Source: Deltaproteobacteria bacterium (GTDB lineage: Bacteria > Desulfobacterota > Binatia > DP-6). From it: a stretch of DNA of 14,077 bases. Below, piece by piece: positions 6,937-13,246 of the stretch (within the stretch, counting starts at the first letter, position 1; the number at the start of each line of letters is the position of its first letter). The notes under the pieces are model-generated. The model did not search any database, was not told the origin of the DNA, and saw only the letters and a program-made list of their open reading frames with translations. The stretch covers positions 1-14,077 of the forward strand of contig VBLA01000191.1 in assembly GCA_005879245.1 (NCBI GenBank), read 5' to 3'. Made by a program: the position numbers and the translations under genes.

Positions 6937-7812
6937 TCAGTGCCCGAGGAGCCCCTCGCGGCGGAGGTTCTCGAATATCGCCCGGGTCGCGGGTGACTTG
7001 TTGAGGGTGTAGAAATGAACGCCCGGCGCTCCGCCGCGCAGGAGCTCGACGCACTGGCGGGTCGCCCACTCGACGCCGACGGCCACCGCGGCGGGTTCGT
7101 CATTCCGCACCCTCTCGAGCGCGGCGTGCAGGCGCGGCGGTACCTGGTTCCCGCTGAGCGTCGTGATGCGTTCGATCTGCGGCCAGTTGGTGATCGGCAT
7201 GATGCCCGGGACGAGCGGGACGCGAATGCCGACGCGGCGGGCGCGCTCGACGAAGGCGAAGTAGTCGGCGTTGTCGTAGAAGAGCTGGGTGATGACGACG
7301 TCGACGCCGGCGTCGACCTTCTCCCGCAGGTGCTCGATGTTGAGCTCGAGGTCGCGACACTCGGGATGACCCTCCGGATGCCCGCCGCCGACCAGGCAGA
7401 AGCCGTGCCCTCCCTCTCGCATGAAGCGGATCATGTCGACGGCGTGCCGGAAGCCGTTGGCCGGCCGGCGGAATGCCGGGTCCTGCGGCACGTCGCCCCG
7501 GATCGCGACGACGTTCTCGATGCCGCGACCGACCATCAGGTCGCAATGTGCCGCGATCTCCTCGCGACTCGCCTCGATGCACGTCACGTGGGCCGCGGCT
7601 TCGATGCCGAGCGCGCGGATGCGCACCACCAGCTCGACCGGCGCCTCGCGCGGCTTCGTGCCGGTGCGCGTGACCGAGACGAAGCCCGGGCCGAGCGGCT
7701 TCAGCGCCTCGATCGTTCGCACGAGCGCCGCCTCGCCGGCCGGCGTCGCGGGAGGGAAGAACTCGAAGGAGATGACGGGGCCGCCGCGCCCGTAGAGCTG
7801 CCTGATCTTCAC
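6937..7812 (-). CDS. metF: 5,10-methylenetetrahydrofolate reductase, variant active-site loop
   Basis: FAD-dependent TIM-barrel enzyme reducing methylenetetrahydrofolate to methyltetrahydrofolate for methionine synthesis. The 291 residues match the bacterial size. Visible features: catalytic Glu17 in SFEFFPP; Asp107 in AIRGDVP; GHPEGHPE (144-151); LREKVDAGVDVVITQLFYDN with Gln176; VPGIMPITN (201-209); and GVHFYTLNKS (264-273). The loop after FVSVT, normally YGAGGS or YGANS, reads RTGTKPRE here, which is uncommon although the preceding Thr48 is kept. The start is GTG 7812, because the conserved FEFFPP begins 16 residues later and no better start exists; the ribosome binding site is weak. The gene begins 28 nt after the kinase gene and is followed by folE. 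Folate binding by the altered loop is untested. Confidence 0.93.
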   Translation of the reverse strand: MKIRQLYGRGGPVISFEFFPPATPAGEAALVRTIEALKPLGPGFVSVTRTGTKPREAPVELVVRIRALGIEAAAHVTCIEASREEIAAHCDLMVGRGIENVVAIRGDVPQDPAFRRPANGFRHAVDMIRFMREGGHGFCLVGGGHPEGHPECRDLELNIEHLREKVDAGVDVVITQLFYDNADYFAFVERARRVGIRVPLVPGIMPITNWPQIERITTLSGNQVPPRLHAALERVRNDEPAAVAVGVEWATRQCVELLRGGAPGVHFYTLNKSPATRAIFENLRREGLLGH

Positions 7813-7840
7813 GCTGGGTCGGGTACCGCGCGGGTGAAAG

Positions 7841-8878
7841 CTACTTCGAGCTCTTCTTCTCGAGCGCCTTCACCTTCTGGTACTTCCGGTAATCGTAGCC
7901 GGTCGCCATCGCCATGAGGAGGGGCTCCATGCCACCGTCCCGCTCCCGGCGCAGGATGCGTAACCGCTCGTAGAACTCCCGGAAGTCCTTGCTGACGCGC
8001 GTCTGCTCGTCGACGGGCTGCAAATAGAAGTCGCGCAGGCGGGTCACCGTGAAGCGGAAGGCCGAGAAGCGGAGCTCGTTCGGGAAGGCGTCCCACTCCG
8101 CGAGCGAGAGCGCCCGCATCCCCTCGTAGCCGGCGATCAGCGCTTCGAAGCGCTTGAGGTGGTACTGCTCATCAGCGAAGCAGAGGGCGTTCACCGCGGT
8201 GGCGAGGTCGAAGATGAACTTGCCGCGGCACGCCGCTTCGAAGTCGAGCATCGCGATGACCTTGTCGCCCTTCAGGATCAGGTTGTCGACGAACAGGTCT
8301 CCGTGGATGATGCCCTTCGGGAGCTTCCCCTCGAGGTAGTTGTGCAGGTAGTCGACCTCGTCGTCGAGCGTCCGCACGATGCGCTTGAAGTACGACGGCA
8401 GCCGCCCCCGCACCTCGCCGTAGACCCCTGCGACGCGCTCGAAGCTGAAGCGGTTGTCGATACCCTTCTTGTAGCTCTTGCAGATCGTGTGAAGGTCGGC
8501 CAGCGCACGCCCGATGCTCTCGAGCTGGCCGGTGGTGAGGCGCTCCGACGGCACGACGTGTCCGTCGTAGTACCGGTAGACCGAGAAGCACTTCCCACCC
8601 GTCTCCCGGTAGTACCGCCCCTTCCGGTCGGCGAGCGGCTGGGGGCACGGGAAGCCGTGCTTGCGGAGGAAGAGCAGCAGGTCGAGCTCTCGCTTGACCT
8701 CGAGCTCCCCCTTCACCTCGTCGACTCGCAGCAGGTGCCGGCCGCGGGCGGTCTCGAGAAGGTAGTTGGTATTGACCGACCCGGAGGGAATGCCACTCGA
8801 GGTCAGCAGCCGAACGAGGCCGTAGTCCTCGGTGATCTCGGTGAGCTCATGCCTGTCGAGCTCAGTGTAAACGGCCAT
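7841..8878 (-). CDS. Homoserine kinase type II-like phosphotransferase
   Basis: 345-residue kinase of the aminoglycoside phosphotransferase/choline kinase fold. It most resembles the ThrB type II homoserine kinases, whose N-terminus also begins MAVYT followed by an EL helix. An ATP-lobe segment, SGSVNTNYLLET (32-43), is followed by the hinge near 98-106. The catalytic loop is IIHGDLFVDNLIL (190-202, Asp194 and Asn199), and the metal-binding motif is MLDFEAACRGKFIFDLA (210-226). The Lys/Arg-rich C-terminus ends EKKSSK. If it is a homoserine kinase it makes O-phosphohomoserine for threonine synthesis. Being first in an operon with metF and folE, it could act on another alcohol. No thrA, thrC or hom is nearby. 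The start is ATG 8878 behind a purine-rich GGGAG. Fold certain, substrate inferred. Confidence 0.88.
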   Translation of the reverse strand: MAVYTELDRHELTEITEDYGLVRLLTSSGIPSGSVNTNYLLETARGRHLLRVDEVKGELEVKRELDLLLFLRKHGFPCPQPLADRKGRYYRETGGKCFSVYRYYDGHVVPSERLTTGQLESIGRALADLHTICKSYKKGIDNRFSFERVAGVYGEVRGRLPSYFKRIVRTLDDEVDYLHNYLEGKLPKGIIHGDLFVDNLILKGDKVIAMLDFEAACRGKFIFDLATAVNALCFADEQYHLKRFEALIAGYEGMRALSLAEWDAFPNELRFSAFRFTVTRLRDFYLQPVDEQTRVSKDFREFYERLRILRRERDGGMEPLLMAMATGYDYRKYQKVKALEKKSSK

Positions 8879-8926
8879 CTCCGCCCGTCTCCCTAACCCG
8901 CCGGATTTCCACCCAAAAGTTGACGG

Positions 8927-8955
8927 AGGTTATCGTTGCGTACCGCAATTGTCAA
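8927..8955 (-). promoter_or_regulatory. Promoter of kinase-metF-folE operon
   Basis: On the minus strand a perfect TTGACA (8955-8950) is followed after 17 bases by TAACCT (8932-8927), which matches only three of six -10 positions. Initiation near 8920 gives an untranslated leader of about 40 nt ending in GGGAG-containing purines before ATG 8878. The -35 sits in the same CTTGACAAT string as the serine-operon promoter. The weak -10 suggests low basal strength or help from an activator; no operator is evident. Confidence 0.55.
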
Positions 8956-8975
8956 GGTGAAATCATGCCGGCGAC

Positions 8976-9001
8976 AGAAGAAAACCCGTGCCGTTGCAGG
9001 G
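8976..9001 (-). terminator. Intrinsic terminator after nth
   Basis: Downstream of the nth stop, the minus strand reads CCC-TGC, a four-base loop, GCA, a single bulged C, then GGG. This pairs 8999-9001 with 8985-8987 and 8996-8998 with 8989-8991, and is followed by TTTTCTTCT (8984-8976). The six-pair stem is short and bulged, but its position 41 nt past nth and the T-rich tail in GC-rich DNA support termination of the glycerate kinase-to-nth transcript. It lies upstream of the kinase promoter, so it would insulate the two operons. Confidence 0.5.
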
Positions 9002-9042
9002 CTTGGAGGCGAATCAGGGAAAATATCGCACGAGGCGCGGAG

Positions 9043-9759
9043 CTAGGCGGCAACCGTCACGCCGAGCCGCGGGCACCAGTCTGCCAGCGGACATGTGCTG
9101 CATCGAGGTCTCCGCGCCCCGCAGACCCGGCGTCCGTGGTGGATGAGACGATGGGCGAAAGCGGTCCATTCCCTGGACGGCAGCAGCTCCCGGAGGTCGC
9201 GCTCGATCTTGTCCGGATCGTCGTGGAGGGTGAGACCGAGACGACCGGAGACCCTACGTACGTGCGTGTCCACGAAGATCGCGGGCTGTCCGAACGCCGT
9301 ACCGAGAACGACGTTGGCCGTCTTCCGGCCGACTCCGGGCAGGCGGCAGAGCGCCTCGAGTGTATCCGGCACGGTGCCCCCGTGCTGCTCGGCCACGGCG
9401 CGGGCCGTCGCCAAGATCGCCTTCGTCTTCTGTCGAAAGAAGCCGGTGCGCTTGATGAGCGTCTCGACGCGTGCCGGGGCAGCGGCGGCGAGCACAGCAG
9501 CCGTCGGAAATTCCGCAAAGAGGTCGGGCGTGACTCGGTTCACCATCTCGTCCGTGCACTGGGCGGAGAGGATCGTGGCGACGACGAGCTGCCAGGGGTT
9601 CTCGTAGCGGAGGGCGCACCAGGCATCGGGATAGGCACGCGCGAGGCCGCGGGCGATGCTCCGTGCGCGACCGCGGCGTGCGGCGAGCGTCTCCCGCGCG
9701 AGGTTGAGCCGTGCGGGGGGTCGCGCCCGGGCCGCCGAGCGGCCGCGGACCCGTTTCAC
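9043..9759 (-). CDS. nth: Endonuclease III (DNA glycosylase/AP lyase)
   Basis: Base-excision repair enzyme removing oxidised pyrimidines and nicking abasic sites. From GTG 9759 the protein has 238 residues, slightly longer than E. coli Nth (211). The segment PWQLVVATILSAQCTD (56-70) is typical. The helix-hairpin-helix LPGVGRKTANVV (140-151) carries catalytic Lys146, and VDTHVRRVSGRLG (163-175) carries catalytic Asp164. The C-terminal iron-sulfur cluster motif C-x6-C-x2-C-x5-C is intact at Cys213, 220, 223 and 229. The open frame extends to 9948, but the upstream part is Arg/Gly-rich translation antisense-like to the glpD coding frame. The GTG at 9759 forms a GTGA overlap with the glpD stop; GTG 9765 is an alternative. 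Last gene before the terminator. The basic first 40 residues may be a short N-terminal extension. Confidence 0.95.
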   Translation of the reverse strand: MKRVRGRSAARARPPARLNLARETLAARRGRARSIARGLARAYPDAWCALRYENPWQLVVATILSAQCTDEMVNRVTPDLFAEFPTAAVLAAAAPARVETLIKRTGFFRQKTKAILATARAVAEQHGGTVPDTLEALCRLPGVGRKTANVVLGTAFGQPAIFVDTHVRRVSGRLGLTLHDDPDKIERDLRELLPSREWTAFAHRLIHHGRRVCGARRPRCSTCPLADWCPRLGVTVAA

Positions 9760-11411
9760 CGCCACGTACGGCTCGCCCGCACCGCCCGAACGTAGTCCTC
9801 GGCCGCGGCGCGGGCGGCGTTCCGGTCCCAGCCGAGCGCCTCGGCCATCAACGTCGCTACCTCGCCCGCAACGTCGGTTCCGGCCGCCCCGTCCTTGAGC
9901 GCGACCTGGGTGCGGCGCCGGAGCACGTCCTCGAGCGTCAGCGCCCACTCGCTCTCGACCGCCTCCACCACCTCGGCCCGCCTCTCGGGCAGGGCGGCGA
10001 CGAGCGCCTCGCCGAGCCGGCGATCCCGCGCGACCAGCCCGAGCAGCTCGTCGAGCCGGCTCCCGTAGCGGTCCGCGAGATGCTCGAGCGCCGACCGCGA
10101 GAGACCATGACCGTCGCGCGAGAGCGCCGCGGCGGCGAGCACCTCCGGCCGGGCGCTGCCCCCTGGCAAGGGGACATCGCCGGTGCGGGACGGGCCGAAG
10201 CTGCGGGGGTCGCCGGCCGCATGTAGGAGCGCCGCGACCCGGTCGACCACGCTGGCAGCGACCAGGCGGTAGGTGGTGAGCTTCCCACCCGCGATCGACA
10301 CGAGACCGGAGGCCGACGTGAATATCTCCTCCTCACGAGAGACCGCGGAGGGGGCGAGGTCTGCGCCAACCGGTGCCGCGACGAGCGGCCGTAGGCCAGC
10401 GAAGGCGCTGACGACGTCTCCCGGCCCGAGGCGAGCAGCCGGGAAGTAGTGGTTCACCGTATCCAGGAGGTACGCGACGTCCGCCGCCTCGACGGTGGGC
10501 GGGACGTCCGGGCCACCGGCGTGGTCGGTGTCCGTCGTGCCGACCATCGTGTGGTCCCCCCAGGGGATCACGAACATGACGCGTCCGTCAGCGACGGCGC
10601 GGAGCACGATCGCGGCGGAATGACCAACCCGTGCGCGGGGAACGACGAGGTGTACCCCCTTGGTGAGCCTGAGCCGAGGCGGTCCAGGAGCGTCGAGGGC
10701 ACTCACCTTGTCGACCCACGGCCCGGCCGCGTTGACGACCACCCGGGTCCGCACCAGCGCCTCGCCGCCCCCCAGGCGATCGATCACCCGTGCACCGATG
10801 ATCCGCCCCCCCTCCTTCTCGAGCGCCTTGACCTCGGCGTACGAGGCGACTGCCGCGCCCTCGCGCGCCGCAGCCATCGCCGTCTCGAGCACCAGTCGCG
10901 CATCGTCCGTCCGGTAGTCCCAGTAGAGCCCGCCGCCCTGGAGCCCCTCGCGGCGCAGCGTCGGCTCGGTGGCCTCCACCGCGCGCCGCCCGAGCATGCG
11001 GTGACGCCGAACCTGCCAGAAGCCGGCCAGGAGGTCGTAGGCCGTGAGACCTGCCGCGAGTTTCAGCCACCCCATCGGTCCGCCCCGGTAGACCGGGAAG
11101 AGAAATGGCTGCGGACGGACGAGATGCGGTGCGAGGCGGCGGAGGCGCTCGCGCTCCCGCACGGCCTCGAGGACGAGCCGGATCTTCGCCTGCTCGAGGT
11201 AGCGGAGGCCACCGTGAATCAGCTTCGAGGACCGGCTCGACGTGCCGGACGCGAAGTCTCCCCGCTCGACGAGCGCCGTCCGCAGCCCGCGCATGACGGC
11301 GTCACGTGCGATCCCGGCCCCGTTGATCCCGCCTCCGATCACGAGCACGTCGAAGGGGTCACCGTTGAGCGCGGCCCAGACGGCTCGGCGCTGGGCAAGC
11401 GGGTCGGGCAC
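9756..11411 (-). CDS. glpD: FAD-dependent glycerol-3-phosphate dehydrogenase
   Basis: Membrane-associated flavoenzyme oxidising glycerol-3-phosphate to dihydroxyacetone phosphate and passing electrons to quinones. 551 residues from GTG 11411. The FAD-binding motif is VIGGGINGAGIARDA (24-38), followed by SGTSSRSSKLIHGGLRYLE (55-73), a GlpD hallmark. Also seen are VVNAAGPWVDK (225-235), MVGTTDTDH (289-297), SIAGGKLTTYR (372-382), and an all-helical C-terminal DAO_C domain (about 400-551). The frame is open to 11756, but the upstream translation is low-complexity Arg/Gly sequence overlapping the isocitrate dehydrogenase gene. TTG 11456 (TTGA overlap with that gene's stop) is an alternative start adding 15 residues. 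No GlpK, GlpF or GlpR gene is in the window. GTG 11411 has no Shine-Dalgarno sequence and stands 6 nt after a -10 element, so its mRNA could be leaderless. nth follows with a GTGA overlap. Confidence 0.95.
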   Translation of the reverse strand: MPDPLAQRRAVWAALNGDPFDVLVIGGGINGAGIARDAVMRGLRTALVERGDFASGTSSRSSKLIHGGLRYLEQAKIRLVLEAVRERERLRRLAPHLVRPQPFLFPVYRGGPMGWLKLAAGLTAYDLLAGFWQVRRHRMLGRRAVEATEPTLRREGLQGGGLYWDYRTDDARLVLETAMAAAREGAAVASYAEVKALEKEGGRIIGARVIDRLGGGEALVRTRVVVNAAGPWVDKVSALDAPGPPRLRLTKGVHLVVPRARVGHSAAIVLRAVADGRVMFVIPWGDHTMVGTTDTDHAGGPDVPPTVEAADVAYLLDTVNHYFPAARLGPGDVVSAFAGLRPLVAAPVGADLAPSAVSREEEIFTSASGLVSIAGGKLTTYRLVAASVVDRVAALLHAAGDPRSFGPSRTGDVPLPGGSARPEVLAAAALSRDGHGLSRSALEHLADRYGSRLDELLGLVARDRRLGEALVAALPERRAEVVEAVESEWALTLEDVLRRRTQVALKDGAAGTDVAGEVATLMAEALGWDRNAARAAAEDYVRAVRASRTWR

Positions 11412-11417
11412 GAGGGA

Positions 11418-11446
11418 ATTGTAGTGAAGGTTCCCTCGGATGTCAC
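11418..11446 (-). promoter_or_regulatory. Internal promoter directly abutting the glpD start
   Basis: On the minus strand GTGACA (11446-11441, five of six -35 matches) is followed after 17 bases by TACAAT (11423-11418, five of six -10 matches). Only six bases separate TACAAT from GTG 11411, placing the expected transcription start on or next to the start codon. The element fills the 41-bp gap after the isocitrate dehydrogenase stop (11453) and would allow glpD-nth expression independent of upstream genes. No Shine-Dalgarno sequence exists in the gap. Confidence 0.55.
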
Positions 11447-11452
11447 GGCGCG

Positions 11453-12490
11453 TCAATGGAGGAGCGCGATCAGGCCCTCCGTGACGGCGCGCGTGGTGGC
11501 ACGTCCCCCGAGATCGCGGGTGCGAACCCGACCCTGCCGCAGGAGTCGTTCGACCGCCCGCTCGATCCGCCCGGCGGCCTGCTTTTGCCCCACGTGGCGA
11601 AGCAACTTCGCGCCCGACATGATGGCCGCGAGCGGGTTGGCGAGGTTCTTTCCCGCGATATCGGGGGCCGTGCCGTGCACGGCCTCGAAGAGCGCGTGGC
11701 GTTTGCCCACGTTCGCGCCGGGTACGAGCCCGAGCCCGCCGACCAGGCCCGCGCACAGATCCGAGACGATGTCACCGTAGAGGTTTTCCAGCACCAGGAC
11801 GTCGAACTCCGCGGGACGGCGGACCAGCTGCATGCAGGCGTTGTCGACGATCAGCTCCTCGTACTTGACCCGCGGGTAGCGGAGCGCCACCTGCCGGGCG
11901 CACGCGAGGAAGAGGCCGTCAGAGAGCTTCATGATGTTGGCCTTGTGGATGGCCACCACCTTCCGGCGCCGTTCTCGCCGCGCCAGCTGGAAGGCGTACT
12001 CAGCGATCCGCCGCGAGGCCCGCGCCGTGATCACCTTCACGCTCTCGACCACGCCCGGGGCGATCTGGTGCTCGATGCCCGAATAGAGATCCTCGGTGTT
12101 CTCGCGCACCACGATCAGATCGACCCCGGCGAAGGCACCCCGTACCCCGGGCAGGGTCCTGACGGGGCGCACGTTGGCGTAGAGGTCGAACATCTTTCGC
12201 AGCGCGACGCTCACGCTTCGGTAACCCGCCCGTCCGACCTGGGTCTCGAGCGGTCCTTTCAAACCGACGCGCGTGCGCCGGAACGAGGCAAGGAGCGCAT
12301 CCGGGATCGCCGTTCCCAGGCGCTCGAAGGCAGCCTTGCCGGCCAGCTGCACGTCCCAGGCGATGCGGCCGCCCGCCGCCTCGATCACCTGCACGGCCGA
12401 GTCTATCACCTCGGGGCCGATCCCGTCTCCCGGGATGAGCGTCGCCGTCTGCACCCCACCCTTCCGCGCTCTGGTCACCCGACGTGCCAT
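11453..12490 (-). CDS. icd: NAD-type isocitrate dehydrogenase (short, IDH3-like)
   Basis: Member of the isocitrate/isopropylmalate dehydrogenase family, 345 residues, decarboxylating isocitrate to 2-oxoglutarate. LIPGDGIGPEV (18-28) opens the fold. SVSVALRKMFDLYANVRPVR (92-111) with IVVRENTEDLYSGIEH (126-141) is the isocitrate-type substrate signature, as in mitochondrial IDH3, and argues against isopropylmalate. Lys183 with Asn185 in IHKANIMKLSDG, and the metal ligands in VDNACM (216-221) and LENLYGDIVSDLCAG (234-248), are present. HGTAPDIAGKNLANP (272-286) has Asp-Ile where NADP enzymes carry Lys-Tyr, so NAD is predicted. The Asn of the usual S-x-N-x-x-L-R substrate motif is Ser94 here. ATG 12490 overlaps the queE stop by one base (TGATG). 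Homoisocitrate or tartrate dehydrogenase activity is less likely but not excluded. Confidence 0.9.
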   Translation of the reverse strand: MARRVTRARKGGVQTATLIPGDGIGPEVIDSAVQVIEAAGGRIAWDVQLAGKAAFERLGTAIPDALLASFRRTRVGLKGPLETQVGRAGYRSVSVALRKMFDLYANVRPVRTLPGVRGAFAGVDLIVVRENTEDLYSGIEHQIAPGVVESVKVITARASRRIAEYAFQLARRERRRKVVAIHKANIMKLSDGLFLACARQVALRYPRVKYEELIVDNACMQLVRRPAEFDVLVLENLYGDIVSDLCAGLVGGLGLVPGANVGKRHALFEAVHGTAPDIAGKNLANPLAAIMSGAKLLRHVGQKQAAGRIERAVERLLRQGRVRTRDLGGRATTRAVTEGLIALLH

Positions 12491-13236
12491 CAGAGAATGC
12501 CCAGCAGCTTGTGGAGTTGTGGAAGCACGCGCACGTCCGGATGGTGTCGGGACGCCACCGCATGAAGCCGCTCGAGGGTGTCAGCCCGGATGGTGAGGCG
12601 TGAGCTCCCGGGCTCGGTGAGCGGCGTCAGGAAGAGCGGCACGGTTGGATCGACCCCGGCCACCAGGCGGCTGCCCCTTTCGACTTCCTCGTGGCTGGTT
12701 CCCTCGTCGACAGGCATCTTCACGTACACCTCCCGCCCGGCCCCGATCGCGAGCCGCAGGCACGCCTCGTGTTCGTCCCAGCGCGCCCGCTCGCCCGTAT
12801 TGCTCGGGCACTTGATGTCCAGACTCACGATCTCCACCCAGGGAAGGACCCGGGCCAGACGCCCCGGCAGGATGCCCGCCGTCTCGAGCAGCACCGGCAG
12901 CCGGCGCTCTCGTGCACCGAGCCAGGCCGACAGGAATTCCGCCTGCTGGAGCGGCTCGCCTCCCGTGACCGCCATGGCATGGAGCGGAGGGGCCGCATCC
13001 GCGAGCCCGGCGATCTCCGCCTCGATCTCCGCTCCCGTGAACGGATTTGATCGCTCACGCTCGCCGTCGGGGCCAAGGATACGACAGGCCGCGACCGGGA
13101 CGAGGCTTTCCGGCTCGTCGCAGTACCGACAGCGGAGCGGGCAACCACCGAAGCGCACGAAGAGCTGGCGCCGCCCGGCGTGCAGACCCTCACCCTGAAA
13201 GGAAACGAAGAGCTGGGAAACGTTCCCGGCCTGCAT
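12490..13236 (-). CDS. queE: 7-carboxy-7-deazaguanine synthase, radical SAM
   Basis: Radical SAM enzyme contracting 6-carboxy-tetrahydropterin to 7-carboxy-7-deazaguanine, the ring-forming step to preQ0 and queuosine. 248 residues from ATG 13236. SQLFVSFQGEGLHAGRRQLF (7-26) is the QueE N-terminal signature. The cluster motif is C-x3-C-x2-C at Cys32, 36 and 39 (CPLRCRYC). SAM contacts include VTGGEPLQQ (90-98) and LETAG (117-121), followed by SLDIKCPS (138-145). The residue after Cys39-Asp40 is Glu41, where the classical CDT motif has a magnesium-binding Thr. GGGGG six bases upstream of ATG 13236 serves as ribosome binding site. The open frame to 13275 would overlap the upstream kinase gene and lacks conserved sequence. 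The gap from the glycerate kinase stop is 10 nt; the gene overlaps the isocitrate dehydrogenase start by one base. queC, queD and queF are not in the window. Confidence 0.92.
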   Translation of the reverse strand: MQAGNVSQLFVSFQGEGLHAGRRQLFVRFGGCPLRCRYCDEPESLVPVAACRILGPDGERERSNPFTGAEIEAEIAGLADAAPPLHAMAVTGGEPLQQAEFLSAWLGARERRLPVLLETAGILPGRLARVLPWVEIVSLDIKCPSNTGERARWDEHEACLRLAIGAGREVYVKMPVDEGTSHEEVERGSRLVAGVDPTVPLFLTPLTEPGSSRLTIRADTLERLHAVASRHHPDVRVLPQLHKLLGIL

Positions 13237-13246
13237 GGGCGCCCCC

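Noticed and set aside
8920..9795. Plus-strand open frame opposite nth
   Set aside because: It lies antisense to a complete endonuclease III with all catalytic and Fe-S residues; its translation is low-complexity and unrelated to any family.
9760..9948. N-terminal extension of nth upstream of GTG 9759
   Set aside because: The added 63 residues are Gly/Arg-rich, overlap the glpD coding end, and have no counterpart in the family; the GTGA junction gives a better start.
11412..11756. N-terminal extension of glpD upstream of GTG 11411
   Set aside because: It overlaps the icd coding region in another frame and has low-complexity composition; the FAD motif begins the normal distance after GTG 11411.
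10449..12565. Two long plus-strand frames opposite glpD, icd and queE
   Set aside because: Both are antisense shadows. Composition is Arg/His/Pro-rich, and no start or ribosome binding site is better than chance.
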